Assembly (NCBI RefSeq): GCF_039655775.1
Contig: NZ_JBBYXJ010000002.1
Span: 1,364,001-1,428,000 of the forward strand
Source of the DNA: Iodidimonas sp. SYSU 1G8
GTDB lineage: Bacteria > Pseudomonadota > Alphaproteobacteria > SMXS01
Length of the DNA: 64,000 nucleotides
Reading direction: 5' to 3'
Each line of letters opens with the position of its first letter. Within the stretch, counting starts at the first letter, position 1. Shown piece after piece: positions 8,677-17,270 of this stretch. The notes below the pieces were generated by a model that was not told the origin of the DNA, did not search any database, and saw only the letters and a list, made by a program, of their open reading frames with translations. The translations under genes and the position numbers were made by a program.

Positions 8677-9324
8677 GTGGAAGAACCGGAAGACAAGCAG
8701 CTAGAACGCCGCCGTGTCATTCAGTTGCAGGCTTGGCGCCTCATGGCCGAAAAAGGCTACGATGGTCTGACCATGCGTGAATTGTCGCGGCGCACCGGTG
8801 CATCCACGCGCACGCTGTACGAGATGTATGGCGGCAAGGACGCTCTATTGGCCGAGGCCTTTCAAGAGCGACTCAGGCTGGTCTTCGAGCACTTCGAATC
8901 GGAAATCACGTCGACGGGTCTGGCCCATCTGATCGACCTTAACGAGGCGATCGTCCGCAGCATCGTTACCAGCGACAATTTCTCGCGTGCTTATGCCTCG
9001 GTTCTGGCGTCCGCGAAGATCTCGATTTACGACATCAAGACGCCGGTCGTTCACTTCCGGCGCTGTCTCGAGGAAATACGCGACACCGGCGACATGCCTG
9101 ACTGGGTCGATCTGGACCTGACGGCGCTTCGGATCATGATCAATCAGAACGGCCTGATGATCCAGTGGGGCAACCGTACGATCGGCAGCGAGCGGCTGGC
9201 CGCCCTCTATCAGATGAACACGTGCGAGACCCTGATACCGTTGACCACCGGCGGCAGCCGTGAGGCAATGCAGGAGAGGCTGCGGCTCTTGCATGCCTCG
9301 CTCGTGGGATCGACTGTTTTTTGA
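8677..9324 (+). CDS. TetR/AcrR family transcriptional regulator
   Basis: The 215-residue protein has an N-terminal TetR helix-turn-helix (GLTMRELSRRTGASTRTLYE) and a helical ligand-binding C-terminal domain. The frame is open from an upstream ATG at 8638, but GTG 8677 has AAAGGG seven bases before it, and the longer form would place the palindrome inside the coding sequence. It is divergent from dmeF and is the obvious candidate to regulate it, although DmeF is more often paired with an RcnR/DmeR regulator. The ligand is unknown. Confidence 0.85.
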   Translation: MEEPEDKQLERRRVIQLQAWRLMAEKGYDGLTMRELSRRTGASTRTLYEMYGGKDALLAEAFQERLRLVFEHFESEITSTGLAHLIDLNEAIVRSIVTSDNFSRAYASVLASAKISIYDIKTPVVHFRRCLEEIRDTGDMPDWVDLDLTALRIMINQNGLMIQWGNRTIGSERLAALYQMNTCETLIPLTTGGSREAMQERLRLLHASLVGSTVF

Positions 9325-9502
9325 GGCAGAACGCGGCTTTTACCTGCATCTGCAAACATCAAAAACACGTTTTATTTATAGTTGCAGGAAGAATGACGGC
9401 TGAGTAATCTCCGACTCACACGGGGAGTGTACCTGGGGGAGACGGGACGGCGCTGGCAGCTCTGAGGGGGGCGCCTGGCGCCGTCAACCGTTTGGGGCCC
9501 TG

Positions 9503-9919
9503 TCAATCCTGGTTCAACCTGTTCCCACCCGCATCGCAGCGGGTTTCCGGATGCGCGCGTAGCTGCCGCAGGCCGTCCTCGATCCTCGCGCAAGCCTGAC
9601 GGTATTGGGTCAGGTCATATTGCAGGCCGCGCAGCCATTGTACTTGCTTGGCGGTGGCATCGGTGTCGGCCCGGGCCTTGCGCCGATCGAAATCACGGAT
9701 CGTGTTCTCGTAGTACCGGATCTTGGCCTGGCATTCCCGTTGCGCCGCGAGCACGTTGGCCTCGTTGCACATCTGGATCAGCGTGCCCTGGGCACCATAC
9801 CCGGCGGGCGGGGGTGAGTAATTCTCGAAATTCTCGGCCTGGCCGAACGCGTCGCCGCCGATCAGGAACAGTGCCGCGGCGAGCATCATCGAACCGACCG
9901 GATCCATCCCGTTCTTCAT
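9503..9919 (-). CDS. Exported hypothetical protein with cysteines
   Basis: The 138-residue protein has a signal peptide ending near GGDAFGQA, then a mostly helical, charged region with four cysteines (MCNEAN, RECQAK, QACARI, TRCDAG). It is probably periplasmic with up to two disulfides. I do not recognise a family. The ATG at 9919 opens directly into the signal peptide. The patatin gene lies divergently on the other side. Confidence 0.6.
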   Translation of the reverse strand: MKNGMDPVGSMMLAAALFLIGGDAFGQAENFENYSPPPAGYGAQGTLIQMCNEANVLAAQRECQAKIRYYENTIRDFDRRKARADTDATAKQVQWLRGLQYDLTQYRQACARIEDGLRQLRAHPETRCDAGGNRLNQD

Positions 9920-10132
9920 CTCTGCTTCGTGCTCCGCTGCTTCTGTCGCCGCTCTGGCCTGCCCGGCAGCCTAAGCCGGAATGGGCGTGGCTGGAATACC
10001 CAAGCTCGCACCGTGGCCGTCGCGCGAACGCGGGTTATCCCTTACCGCTAACTCAAGTATAACCGCCGGACTCCCTTGCCGGGCCAAGCCGCCATTCGCG
10101 AGACCTCCGTCCGGCCGACTTCCGAGCCGCCC

Positions 10133-12325
10133 ATGGTCCGTATCGCCCTGTGTCTTGCCCTTCTGGTTCTTTGTCTCGGCTCCGCGCATGCCTCCGATGC
10201 GCCGCCCCGGCCCAAAATCGGGCTGGTGCTGGCGGGGGGCGGCGCGAAAGGTGTCGCGCATGTGGGCGTCATCAAGGTTCTCGAGGAAGCAGGCATCCGG
10301 CCGGACATCGTGGTGGGCACGAGCATGGGCGCCGTCGTCGGGGGATTGTACGCTTCGGGCATGGACGCGGCGCAGATCGAGCGCGTGGTCAATGACCTGG
10401 ACTGGACCGCGTTTCTTGTCGACAACCCGAGCCGGGACGATCTGACCGCGCGTCGCAAGGCGGAGGATTCCGGATTCTTGGCGGACCTGCGCCTGCGGGT
10501 CAAAGATGGCGAGGCTCGGCTGCCGGCGGGTGTTGTAAAGGGCCACAACGTCCTGCTGGCGCTGGAGGATCTGTTGCGTTCGGCGCAGGATGTGCGGGAT
10601 TTCGACAGGCTGCCCATTCGCTTTCGGGCCGTTGCCTCGGACATCGAGACGGGGGACGAGGTCGTGCTGGGCTCGGGCGACATGGTGACGGCGCTACGCG
10701 CCAGCATGTCGGTGCCCGGTGCCTTCCCCCCGGTCCGGATCGGCGGACGTCTGTTGGTGGACGGCGCCATCGTCAACAACGTGCCGATCAGCGTTGCCCG
10801 TGACATGGGCGCGGACATCGTCATCGTCGCCTCGTTCACCAACCAGCTGAAAGACTCGGATCAGCTGACATCGGCGCTGTCGATCCTCAATCAGTCCATT
10901 GACGTCATGATCGTGAGAGCGACGCGTCAGCAACTTGCCCTGCTTGGCCCCGATGACATCACCATCGAGATCGATCTGGGCGATATTGGTTCGGCGTCGT
11001 TCGACAGGGTTCGTGAGACGGTGCCGCTTGGCGCGGCGGCGGCCCGCGAGAGCATGCCGTCGCTTCGTTTGCTGGCGCAGCGCCTGGGCGCGCCGCCCGT
11101 GATCGCGGCCGCGCCGCCGCCAGCGGCGGCACGGCCGATCGCCGCCATTCGCTTTGAACAACGCAGCAGGCTTTCCGACGACGTGTTGCTGGCGCGCATG
11201 AAAACCCGGCCGGGTGACATGGAGGACGAAGCGCAACTGCGCCAGGACATGGCGCATGTCTATGGTCTCGGACTGTTCGATACGGTCAGCTACCGGATCG
11301 AGGATACACCCGAGGGGAACGTTCTCGTCGTCAAGGCCCGGCCCAACAACACCGGCACGGACTATTTCCGCTTCGGCTTCGACCTCGCCAACGATTTCGA
11401 GGGACGCAGCACCTACAATTTCGCGCTGTCCTACACGCGAACCGCGATGAACAGTTTGAACGGCGAATGGCGGACCCAGGGCACCCTTGGCGAAACCATC
11501 GATTTCGCCACCGAATTCTACCAGCCTCTCGATGCCGCCGCCCGCTTCTATGTCCGGCCTTTCGCCTATGCGGGCGATCGCCCCGCCAAGCTGGTATCCG
11601 GCGGCGACGAGCTTGCCAGCGCGCGGGTCACGGAATTGCGGGGCGGCGGCGAGGTGGGGCTGAATGTCGATGACGCGCTGGTGTTGATGGCCGGCGTGGA
11701 ATCCGGTTGGGGGCATGAGCGGGAGCGCACCGGGACGGGGCTGGTCCCTCGCGACAGCTTTGGCATAGGGCGTGCTTACGCCGGCTTCGTCTACGATACG
11801 CTCGACAACCTCAACTTTCCCCACGAGGGCATTTTCGCCGCGGGCCGATATCGCTGGTCCACGAGCGCGCTGGGTGCCGAACGTGAGTTTCACGCGGCGG
11901 AGCTCGAGGCGAATGTGGCGTTCTCCTGGGACCGGAACACCATCATCGCGACCGTGGAGACGGGGCTTAGCTGGGGCGGCCGGCCGGGGCTGGGCGATCT
12001 TTACACGTTGGGCGGGCCTTTCCGGCTGACCGGGTACCTCAATGGGGGCCTGAGCGGCGCGCAATCCGTGCTGGCGCGGGGTATCTACTATCGCGAACTG
12101 GCGCGTTTTGGACCGTCTTTCCTGCATTTCCCGCTCTATGCCGGCGCGTCGGTTGAATATGGCGGCGTTTTCGACCGGGCCGGCGATATCGGACTGGGGG
12201 GCATGCTGTGGGGAGGCACGCTGTTTATCGCCATGGATACGCCGCTTGGGCCGCTTTTCCTCGGCTACGGAGCGTCCGAACGAGGGGAACATGCCATCTT
12301 TCTCTCACTTGGAGGTTTATTCTGA
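10133..12325 (+). CDS. Patatin-like phospholipase fused to a BamA-type beta-barrel
   Basis: The 730-residue protein has a signal peptide (1-20) and a patatin domain with oxyanion loop GGGAKG (35-40), nucleophile Ser64 in GTSMG and Asp210 in VDGA. A POTRA-like segment follows near residues 340-430, then a C-terminal barrel of the surface antigen/BamA type ending in Phe. This is the order of type Vd autotransporter phospholipases such as PlpD. It would lie in the outer membrane with the lipase moved to the surface or released. An upstream TTG (10076) extends the frame, but ATG 10133 begins the signal peptide. Confidence 0.9.
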   Translation: MVRIALCLALLVLCLGSAHASDAPPRPKIGLVLAGGGAKGVAHVGVIKVLEEAGIRPDIVVGTSMGAVVGGLYASGMDAAQIERVVNDLDWTAFLVDNPSRDDLTARRKAEDSGFLADLRLRVKDGEARLPAGVVKGHNVLLALEDLLRSAQDVRDFDRLPIRFRAVASDIETGDEVVLGSGDMVTALRASMSVPGAFPPVRIGGRLLVDGAIVNNVPISVARDMGADIVIVASFTNQLKDSDQLTSALSILNQSIDVMIVRATRQQLALLGPDDITIEIDLGDIGSASFDRVRETVPLGAAAARESMPSLRLLAQRLGAPPVIAAAPPPAAARPIAAIRFEQRSRLSDDVLLARMKTRPGDMEDEAQLRQDMAHVYGLGLFDTVSYRIEDTPEGNVLVVKARPNNTGTDYFRFGFDLANDFEGRSTYNFALSYTRTAMNSLNGEWRTQGTLGETIDFATEFYQPLDAAARFYVRPFAYAGDRPAKLVSGGDELASARVTELRGGGEVGLNVDDALVLMAGVESGWGHERERTGTGLVPRDSFGIGRAYAGFVYDTLDNLNFPHEGIFAAGRYRWSTSALGAEREFHAAELEANVAFSWDRNTIIATVETGLSWGGRPGLGDLYTLGGPFRLTGYLNGGLSGAQSVLARGIYYRELARFGPSFLHFPLYAGASVEYGGVFDRAGDIGLGGMLWGGTLFIAMDTPLGPLFLGYGASERGEHAIFLSLGGLF

Positions 12326-12419
12326 ATGAATAGAATGATGGAGGCTGGGAAAGACTGCTAATATGCTGGGTTGTTACGCTTTTAGAATAAAAAAATTTGA
12401 GTAAAGGTGTGTGAAAGTG

Positions 12420-12444
12420 GGAACATTGAACGCGGTATTGCGTC
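12420..12444 (+). promoter_or_regulatory. EcfG-like promoter (imperfect) upstream of the DUF4168 gene
   Basis: GGAAC at 12420-12424, a 16-base spacer, then CGTC at 12441-12444, against the consensus GGAAC-N16/17-CGTT. It lies 66 bp before the DUF4168 start. One -10 base differs, so this is weaker than the three perfect sites elsewhere in the window. Confidence 0.35.
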
Positions 12445-12454
12445 TATGTATTGT
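12426..12454 (+). promoter_or_regulatory. Sigma70-like promoter upstream of the DUF4168 gene
   Basis: TTGAAC (12426-12431), a 17-base spacer and TATTGT (12449-12454) match housekeeping promoter spacing. It overlaps the EcfG-like site, so the gene could have either or both. Confidence 0.4.
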
Positions 12455-12509
12455 CGCGCGATCACACGGAACCGGATGATTTGCGCACCCATATAGGAAG
12501 GAAGAGATC

Positions 12510-12923
12510 ATGTCCTATCGTAATGTCTTTGGTGTCTCGGTTTTTGCTATGGGTATGGCGTTTGCCGCGCCTGCCGCCATGGCTCAGGCTGACGCTCCGG
12601 CGATGCAGCCGCCCGCCGCCGAATCCGGCGCGACGGCGCAGAGCTTCCCGGATGCAAAGCTTGAGTCCTTCGCGGCGGCCAATGTGAAGGTCGAGATGCT
12701 CAATCAGGAGTATGAGACCAAGCTTCAGGCAGCGGCCGAGCCTGCCGCTCAGGAAGCAGTGGCGACCGAGAAGAATGAGAAACTCGCCGAAGCGGTGACC
12801 TCGGAAGGCCTCACGGTCGAAGAGTATAACCAGATTTACATGGCGTCCAAAAGCGATCAGACCTTGCAGAGCAAGATCGAAGGTATGAAGACCATGGGCG
12901 ACCAGCAGTCGTCGCTCCAGTAG
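12510..12923 (+). CDS. DUF4168 domain exported protein
   Basis: The 137-residue product has a signal peptide ending at AAMAQA (about residue 26), then a short helical DUF4168 region with FPDAKLESFAAANVKVEML and the paired VTSEGLTVEEYNQIY segment. It should be periplasmic. GGAAGGAAGAG lies before the ATG. A strong hairpin terminator follows the stop. DUF4168 proteins have no assigned biochemical role. The overlapping stress-type promoter suggests induction under general stress. Confidence 0.82.
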   Translation: MSYRNVFGVSVFAMGMAFAAPAAMAQADAPAMQPPAAESGATAQSFPDAKLESFAAANVKVEMLNQEYETKLQAAAEPAAQEAVATEKNEKLAEAVTSEGLTVEEYNQIYMASKSDQTLQSKIEGMKTMGDQQSSLQ

Positions 12924-12940
12924 ATTTCGCTGAACACGAC

Positions 12941-12974
12941 GAAGCCCGCGGGGTTGCCCCGCGGGCTTCTTTTA
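12941..12974. terminator. Strong intrinsic terminator between convergent genes
   Basis: A perfect 13-bp stem (GAAGCCCGCGGGG, 12941-12953, pairing with 12957-12969) with a three-base loop is followed by TTTTA. It lies just after the DUF4168 gene and before the convergent GST stop, so it may serve both directions. Confidence 0.85.
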
Positions 12975-12976
12975 TG

Positions 12977-13609
12977 TCACGCCCTGTTCGCGCGCAGGTC
13001 GAAGGCGCCGCCCTTTTCCATCGCCCGCTTGTAGGCGGGCCGCCGCTCCATGCGGCCGATGAAGTCGAGCAGTGCAGGACGATCCTCGATCAGCCGCGAT
13101 GCCTGCGCCATTTGCAGGTTGAAGGTGATGTGCAGATCAGCGGCCGTGAAGTCGTCACCGACGAAATAGGTCCTGCCGTTCAGCAACCCTTCCAGATAAT
13201 TGAAATGCAATGTGATCTGGCTCGCCAGATAGCCGTCGATCACCGGGTTATCCACCTGGAATTTGCTGATGACCATGTTGAGGAGCAACATGGTGTTCGC
13301 TGATCCCTCGGCGTAATGCAGCAACTCCAGATACGCCGCGTAGCTCCCTGAATCAGGGTCCGGCCGCAAGCGTCCGCCGCCATGGCGCTGAACCACATAG
13401 TCGACGATGGCTCCCGATTCTGCCATCACCCGCCCGTCGATTTCCACGATCGGCGATTTGCCCAGGGGATGGACGGACTTCATCTCCGGCGGGGCCATCA
13501 GGCTCGGCTGCCGCTGGTAGTGCCTGATGGTGTAGGCCAGACCCAGTTCCTCCAGCAGCCAGAGGATGCGCTGGGACTTGGAATTGTTCAGGTGGTGTAC
13601 CGTGATCAT
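12977..13609 (-). CDS. Glutathione S-transferase family protein
   Basis: The 210-residue protein has an N-terminal thioredoxin-like domain (ITVHHLNNSKSQRILWLLEE, with the SKSQR active-site segment; AESGAIVDYV for glutathione gamma-glutamyl binding) and an all-helical C-terminal domain with FTAADLHITF. It conjugates or reduces substrates with glutathione in the cytoplasm. ATG 13609 was chosen because GGGAGAG precedes it; the frame runs 12 codons further upstream without a better start. Confidence 0.88.
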   Translation of the reverse strand: MITVHHLNNSKSQRILWLLEELGLAYTIRHYQRQPSLMAPPEMKSVHPLGKSPIVEIDGRVMAESGAIVDYVVQRHGGGRLRPDPDSGSYAAYLELLHYAEGSANTMLLLNMVISKFQVDNPVIDGYLASQITLHFNYLEGLLNGRTYFVGDDFTAADLHITFNLQMAQASRLIEDRPALLDFIGRMERRPAYKRAMEKGGAFDLRANRA

Positions 13610-13698
13610 GGGTAATCTCTCCCGCCATGCTGCGTGACGCGCCATGGTGAGAGTGCGTACCCGTCAAAGTCAAAGCCGTTCGGCAGCCTGCATTCCCG

Positions 13699-13908
13699 TC
13701 AGAGGCAGGCGAGCAGACACCGCAGGAGCCGGGTCAGGGCGACGGATCCGATGGAAACGCCGACGATCTTCAGGATCACCGCGCCGGTCAGCGCCGCGAT
13801 ACCGCCGCTGGCGAGAATTGCCAGAATGCCGACGATGATCAGGGCGATGGCGAGTACACCCAGTTGGGGCAGGTATTCGCGCAGACAGGCGCCGAGAGAA
13901 TTACCCAT
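13699..13908 (-). CDS. Small membrane protein, 69 residues
   Basis: Starting at ATG 13908 with GGGGAGG upstream, the product has two membrane helices (LGVLAIALIIVGILAILA and AALTGAVILKIVGVSIG) and a Cys-containing tail. It overlaps the end of the upstream 53-residue gene by 8 bp, so the two are translationally coupled. I do not recognise a family. The good ribosome site and coupling make it a likely real gene. Confidence 0.6.
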   Translation of the reverse strand: MGNSLGACLREYLPQLGVLAIALIIVGILAILASGGIAALTGAVILKIVGVSIGSVALTRLLRCLLACL

Positions 13909-14062
13909 CGATGCCTCCCCTCGGCTTGCATTGGCATCCAACCGCCGCCGTCGCGATCGAGCCAAGTAGGAACAAATCTTCGAAACCGCCAGCGTAGGCG
14001 TAAAGCATCAGCCAGAGATGGCCGACGACCACGGCGCCGACGAGGGCAAGGGCCACTCGCAT
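13901..14062 (-). CDS. Small membrane protein, 53 residues
   Basis: ATG 14062 has an ideal AGGAGG seven bases upstream. The protein opens with a hydrophobic helix (RVALALVGAVVVGHLWLMLY), followed by a second hydrophobic stretch and a short Lys/Arg tail with two cysteines. It overlaps the next small membrane gene by 8 bp. Function is unknown; it could be a stress-related membrane peptide. Confidence 0.55.
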   Translation of the reverse strand: MRVALALVGAVVVGHLWLMLYAYAGGFEDLFLLGSIATAAVGCQCKPRGGIDG

Positions 14063-14091
14063 TATTTCCTCCTGTCGAGACAGTCTCCCCG

Positions 14092-14112
14092 ATGGAAGCA
14101 GAATGCTTCCAT
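14092..14112. repeat. Perfect inverted repeat upstream of the small membrane operon
   Basis: ATGGAAGCA and TGCTTCCAT pair perfectly over 9 bp around GAA. The element lies 30 bp upstream of ATG 14062 on the minus strand, where an operator or a 5' leader hairpin could act. The rest of the 308-bp gap 14063-14370 shows no gene. Confidence 0.5.
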
Positions 14113-14370
14113 GCCAATCCAGCCGGCTTGTGAAATTGCAGGGAAGTGCCGTAAAGGTCGTTCGGGGCAATCCCCGCGTGAAGTCTTCAGTCGGCGTGGA
14201 CCAATATTACCACACCATTATCGGCGGCGTTAATCCATACCACCGAGGCGCAAGCCGGACTCACCCTGGGCGCCGGGTCTGGAGCCTTCAGCGGATGTTC
14301 GGCTGTCGTCCTTTGCCGCGATCCGATAATCGTGCTTTGATCGCTGCTCCAAACTGCCTACATCAGTTTC

Positions 14371-15150
14371 ATGACAGAGCCCGTAAATCCCGCCACCCAA
14401 AATCAGGCGCAAATCGCGTCGCCCTCCTATCGCCTCCCCGCGCTCGATCAGGATTTTCTGCTCGGCGATTCAATGCGCGGCGTCCGGTTCATGCTGGAAT
14501 ATGCCAAGGCCGAGCAGATCCTGCGGCAATGGCACATCCGTTCCACGCTGGTGGTGTTTGGCAGCGCGCGCGTGCGCGAAGGCGGTCCCGGCCAGGAAGC
14601 CCGCTGGTACGATGAGGCGCGGAACTTCGGCCGCATCGCCTCGGAACGCGGCGGTGCGCTCATGACCTATGGTGATTTCCGGGACAATGTGATCGCGACG
14701 GGCGGCGGTCCAGGCGTGATGGAGGCGGCCAACAGGGGTGCCCGGGACGCGGGCGCACCGACCATCGGCTTCAACATCACCTTGCCGCACGAGCAGGCGC
14801 CCAACGCCTTCTCGACGCCGGAACTGACATTCAGGTTTCACTATTTCGCCATGCGCAAGATGCACCTGGCCATGCGGGCGAATGCGCTGGTGGTGTTTCC
14901 CGGCGGCTTCGGCACCATGGACGAAATGTTCGAGATCATGACCCTTCGCCAGACCGACAAGTTCCAGACCATTCCGGTGATCCTGTTCGACGAGAAATAC
15001 TGGCGCTCGGTCGTCAATTTCGAGGTGCTGCTGGAGAATGGCATGATCGCCGAGCGCGACCTCGAGATGTTCGGGTTCGCGGAGACCGCCGAGGATGTCT
15101 GGAACGCCCTGAGCGCCGATGTGCTCAATCCCCGGCGCAAAATCGCCTAG
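14371..15150 (+). CDS. LOG family protein (cytokinin riboside phosphoribohydrolase-like)
   Basis: The 259-residue Rossmann-like protein carries both LOG signatures, GGGPGVMEAANRGA and PGGFGTMDEMFE. Such proteins hydrolyse nucleoside 5'-monophosphates, releasing the base and ribose 5-phosphate; the old name lysine decarboxylase is misleading. An extra N-terminal region of about 60 residues precedes the domain. No strong Shine-Dalgarno sequence precedes the ATG. The 3' end overlaps the convergent Dph6-like gene by 4 bp. Confidence 0.9.
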   Translation: MTEPVNPATQNQAQIASPSYRLPALDQDFLLGDSMRGVRFMLEYAKAEQILRQWHIRSTLVVFGSARVREGGPGQEARWYDEARNFGRIASERGGALMTYGDFRDNVIATGGGPGVMEAANRGARDAGAPTIGFNITLPHEQAPNAFSTPELTFRFHYFAMRKMHLAMRANALVVFPGGFGTMDEMFEIMTLRQTDKFQTIPVILFDEKYWRSVVNFEVLLENGMIAERDLEMFGFAETAEDVWNALSADVLNPRRKIA

Positions 15151-15875
15151 GCTGTTCCCGCGGCAGGATCGGGCACGATGTCCGCGTAGACGAACCCGTT
15201 GCGCTCGCTCACGCCGCCGAGACGCACGGGGATGGGCGACGCGAACAGGGGGCTATCCGTCACGGCCGTATGGAATTCTCCGTTCTCGCCGCACGGGTCG
15301 ACCCCGGCAGGGAGCGACTCCAGGAATGCGGTGTCGAAACGACGGCCGGCAAAGTCTGGCGAGAGGCGCCGTGAATCGACGCAGGCGAGATGCGCGACCA
15401 ACCCGCTGGCGATCATCTCGCGAGCCAGCGCCGCCGTATCGCGGCCCCATAGCGGATACACCGGCGTCAGGCCCCATCGAGCCAGCCTTTCGTCGCGCCA
15501 TGTCCTGATGTCATCCAGAAACAGGTCGCCGAAGATGATGTGCGTTATCCCCTTGTCGGCGAGTTCGGCGGCGGCCTGTGACATGCGGGCTTCATAGATG
15601 TCGTTGGGACAATGTGTCGGCAGTTCCACCTTCAGGCACGGGAGGCCCAGCGCTGCCGACTGCAGGTCCAGCAATGCCTCGCGAACGCTGTGAACGGCGA
15701 CGCGGGAGGGTGAGACATTCACTGTCGTCATCAGCCCGGCGACATCAAACTCGCCTTGGCGCACGCTCTCCCACAGGGCGAAGGCCGCATCCTTTCCCGA
15801 GCTCCACGATACGCAGGCCTTCGGCCGAGTACGTGGCTCAGGGGCAGAAGGTGATTCGTTTCTGGAGTGCGCCAC
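15147..15875 (-). CDS. Dph6-like PP-loop ATP-binding protein
   Basis: The 242-residue protein has a PP-loop variant near residue 24 (SWSSGKDAAFALW) and the ITHIIFGDLFLDDIR segment of the DUF71/diphthine-ammonia ligase family. Bacteria do not make diphthamide on EF-G, so the physiological amide-forming reaction is unknown. The start appears to be GTG 15875 with AAGGCG upstream. Later in-frame starts before the PP-loop are possible. Confidence 0.82.
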   Translation of the reverse strand: MAHSRNESPSAPEPRTRPKACVSWSSGKDAAFALWESVRQGEFDVAGLMTTVNVSPSRVAVHSVREALLDLQSAALGLPCLKVELPTHCPNDIYEARMSQAAAELADKGITHIIFGDLFLDDIRTWRDERLARWGLTPVYPLWGRDTAALAREMIASGLVAHLACVDSRRLSPDFAGRRFDTAFLESLPAGVDPCGENGEFHTAVTDSPLFASPIPVRLGGVSERNGFVYADIVPDPAAGTA

Positions 15876-16423
15876 AAAATCGCCTTGAAGTGGTCGTTAT
15901 TCTGGTCGCCGTCGGAAGGCGGTTCAGTGGGCGGCCGTGGTGTGGCCCCCAAATGGCGAGAATATCTAGGGTTTCCGGCTCTGGTTCTACGACCGAGATT
16001 AGTGGGGCGCACCTACGCAAGAGGGGGTCTCCGAAATAAGTGCGCCCCCGGATGCGATTAATCCTCGCTTCCGCAGGCATCATGACAGTTCCGCAATGAA
16101 CCGCAACGAGGGAATTGCCCACGGCGGGGTTGAAGGCACACAAAGATGAACCCGACAATGAAGGTGCATATACCGGTCTCGTCTAGCGTCTTCGCGCCAC
16201 GATGACCGGAGGCGCGGTGGCTCTTGATGCCGGCGAAATGGTCCAAACCGAAAATCGCAACAAAAGCTCGTGTTTCTCCCGCAGCGATATCTTAAGTAGC
16301 TAAATCGACGCGATAATTATCATGTATCGAACCCCCGGAGAAAGCGGCCCCAATCTCCGGGGAAGAACAGCACTCTCAAGCGGGGGCTTATTTCGCCTTT
16401 GAGGCTGAACCAGTTTTTCGGTT
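15876..16423. other. 548-bp stretch with no supported gene
   Basis: Short frames on both strands lack a plausible start and family resemblance. The only structure seen is a 9-bp inverted repeat, CCCCGGAGA/TCTCCGGGG at 16333-16341 and 16354-16362, with no T-run on either side. The composition is less GC-biased than the neighbouring genes. It may be decayed coding DNA. Confidence 0.5.
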
Positions 16424-17008
16424 CTACATAGTGGGTTCATTAGGGTCGAGGGAATGGGTGCCCAAATTGAGCGGACGTGCTGGCTTATTCTGAGATTGAT
16501 CGACCCGTAACAGTCCTGCATCCATGAGCCTGTTCACCATGGTGACGAGCGACTGCAACTGGGCATAGTAGATCTCCATGGAACCCTGCGACTGGAGAGC
16601 GCCTGGCATGAGCCGGTACCCGCTACGGTCGTCCTCGATCACCAGTCCGTCGGCAATCATCTCCTTGATTTTCCGCCGTACGGTTTCACGGGGAATTCCA
16701 GTCGATTCCGCGATCGACATCGCGTTGACGGGCACCTGTAATTCGGAGGGCACGATGCTCGTGATGCTCTCGAACGCCACGCCTTCGGGGCGATTCATCA
16801 GCCGGTGAACGCTGGCGATGCCGATGGCGTTGACAATGAGGACCTTGGTAAAGTCGGAGCCGAAGATGGCACTGTACCGTGGCATGATTTCGCACAGCCA
16901 AATGCCGAGCTCATAGCCAAAAATTCGGGACTTCCGCTCAAGCTCGGCGCGACTGGGCGTGGTCAGTCGTGGCCTGGAGCCTTTGTCCGTACATGGGGGG
17001 CGCGTCAT
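16424..17008 (-). CDS. Helix-turn-helix regulator, winged-helix type
   Basis: The protein of about 194 residues has a C-terminal-half HTH (MSIAESTGIPRETVRRKIKE then MIADGLVIEDDRSGYRLMPG) resembling MarR/GntR/Crp-type winged helices, preceded by a helical region with no recognised ligand pocket. ATG 17008 is preferred; an in-frame GTG at 17029 is possible. It is divergent from the hemerythrin gene and could control it, but that is position only. Confidence 0.65.
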   Translation of the reverse strand: MTRPPCTDKGSRPRLTTPSRAELERKSRIFGYELGIWLCEIMPRYSAIFGSDFTKVLIVNAIGIASVHRLMNRPEGVAFESITSIVPSELQVPVNAMSIAESTGIPRETVRRKIKEMIADGLVIEDDRSGYRLMPGALQSQGSMEIYYAQLQSLVTMVNRLMDAGLLRVDQSQNKPARPLNLGTHSLDPNEPTM

Positions 17009-17224
17009 GGCTCGATGTCCTGGAAGCACGGACGCTTCATTGTGAGGTCGCTCGCATTCAACGATGTAAAGTCCGGTCTAGCCTGACGGGTACCGTGGTC
17101 TCTGTATGGAGCACGACAGAGGCGTGTGACAACCACCAAGTAAAATTCGAAATAAGTTCTCGAAGATGGTTTTTTGACCCATTTAGCTCCTTTCTCATTT
17201 CGCCCGGACCCCGGAACTGGAGCA

Positions 17225-17238
17225 TTGATCTGGATCAT
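17225..17238 (+). promoter_or_regulatory. FNR/FixK-type box upstream of hemerythrin
   Basis: TTGATCTGGATCAT matches the TTGAT-N4-ATCAA consensus at nine of ten defined positions. It lies 107 bp before the hemerythrin start in the 337-bp divergent gap 17009-17345. FNR/FixK proteins act on low oxygen, which fits a di-iron oxygen-binding product. Confidence 0.6.
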
Positions 17239-17270
17239 TGGACGCAGGCACCGCGCGTCTTGAAGGCGAC

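Noticed and set aside
10076-10132. TTG start for the patatin gene
   Set aside because: It would put 19 residues before the signal peptide and has no ribosome site.
10694-12292. 532-codon open frame on the minus strand
   Set aside because: Antisense to the patatin/barrel gene; Arg/His/Gln-rich translation with no ribosome site.
16333-16362. Hairpin as terminator of the HTH regulator
   Set aside because: The stem is good, but there is no T-run on either strand.
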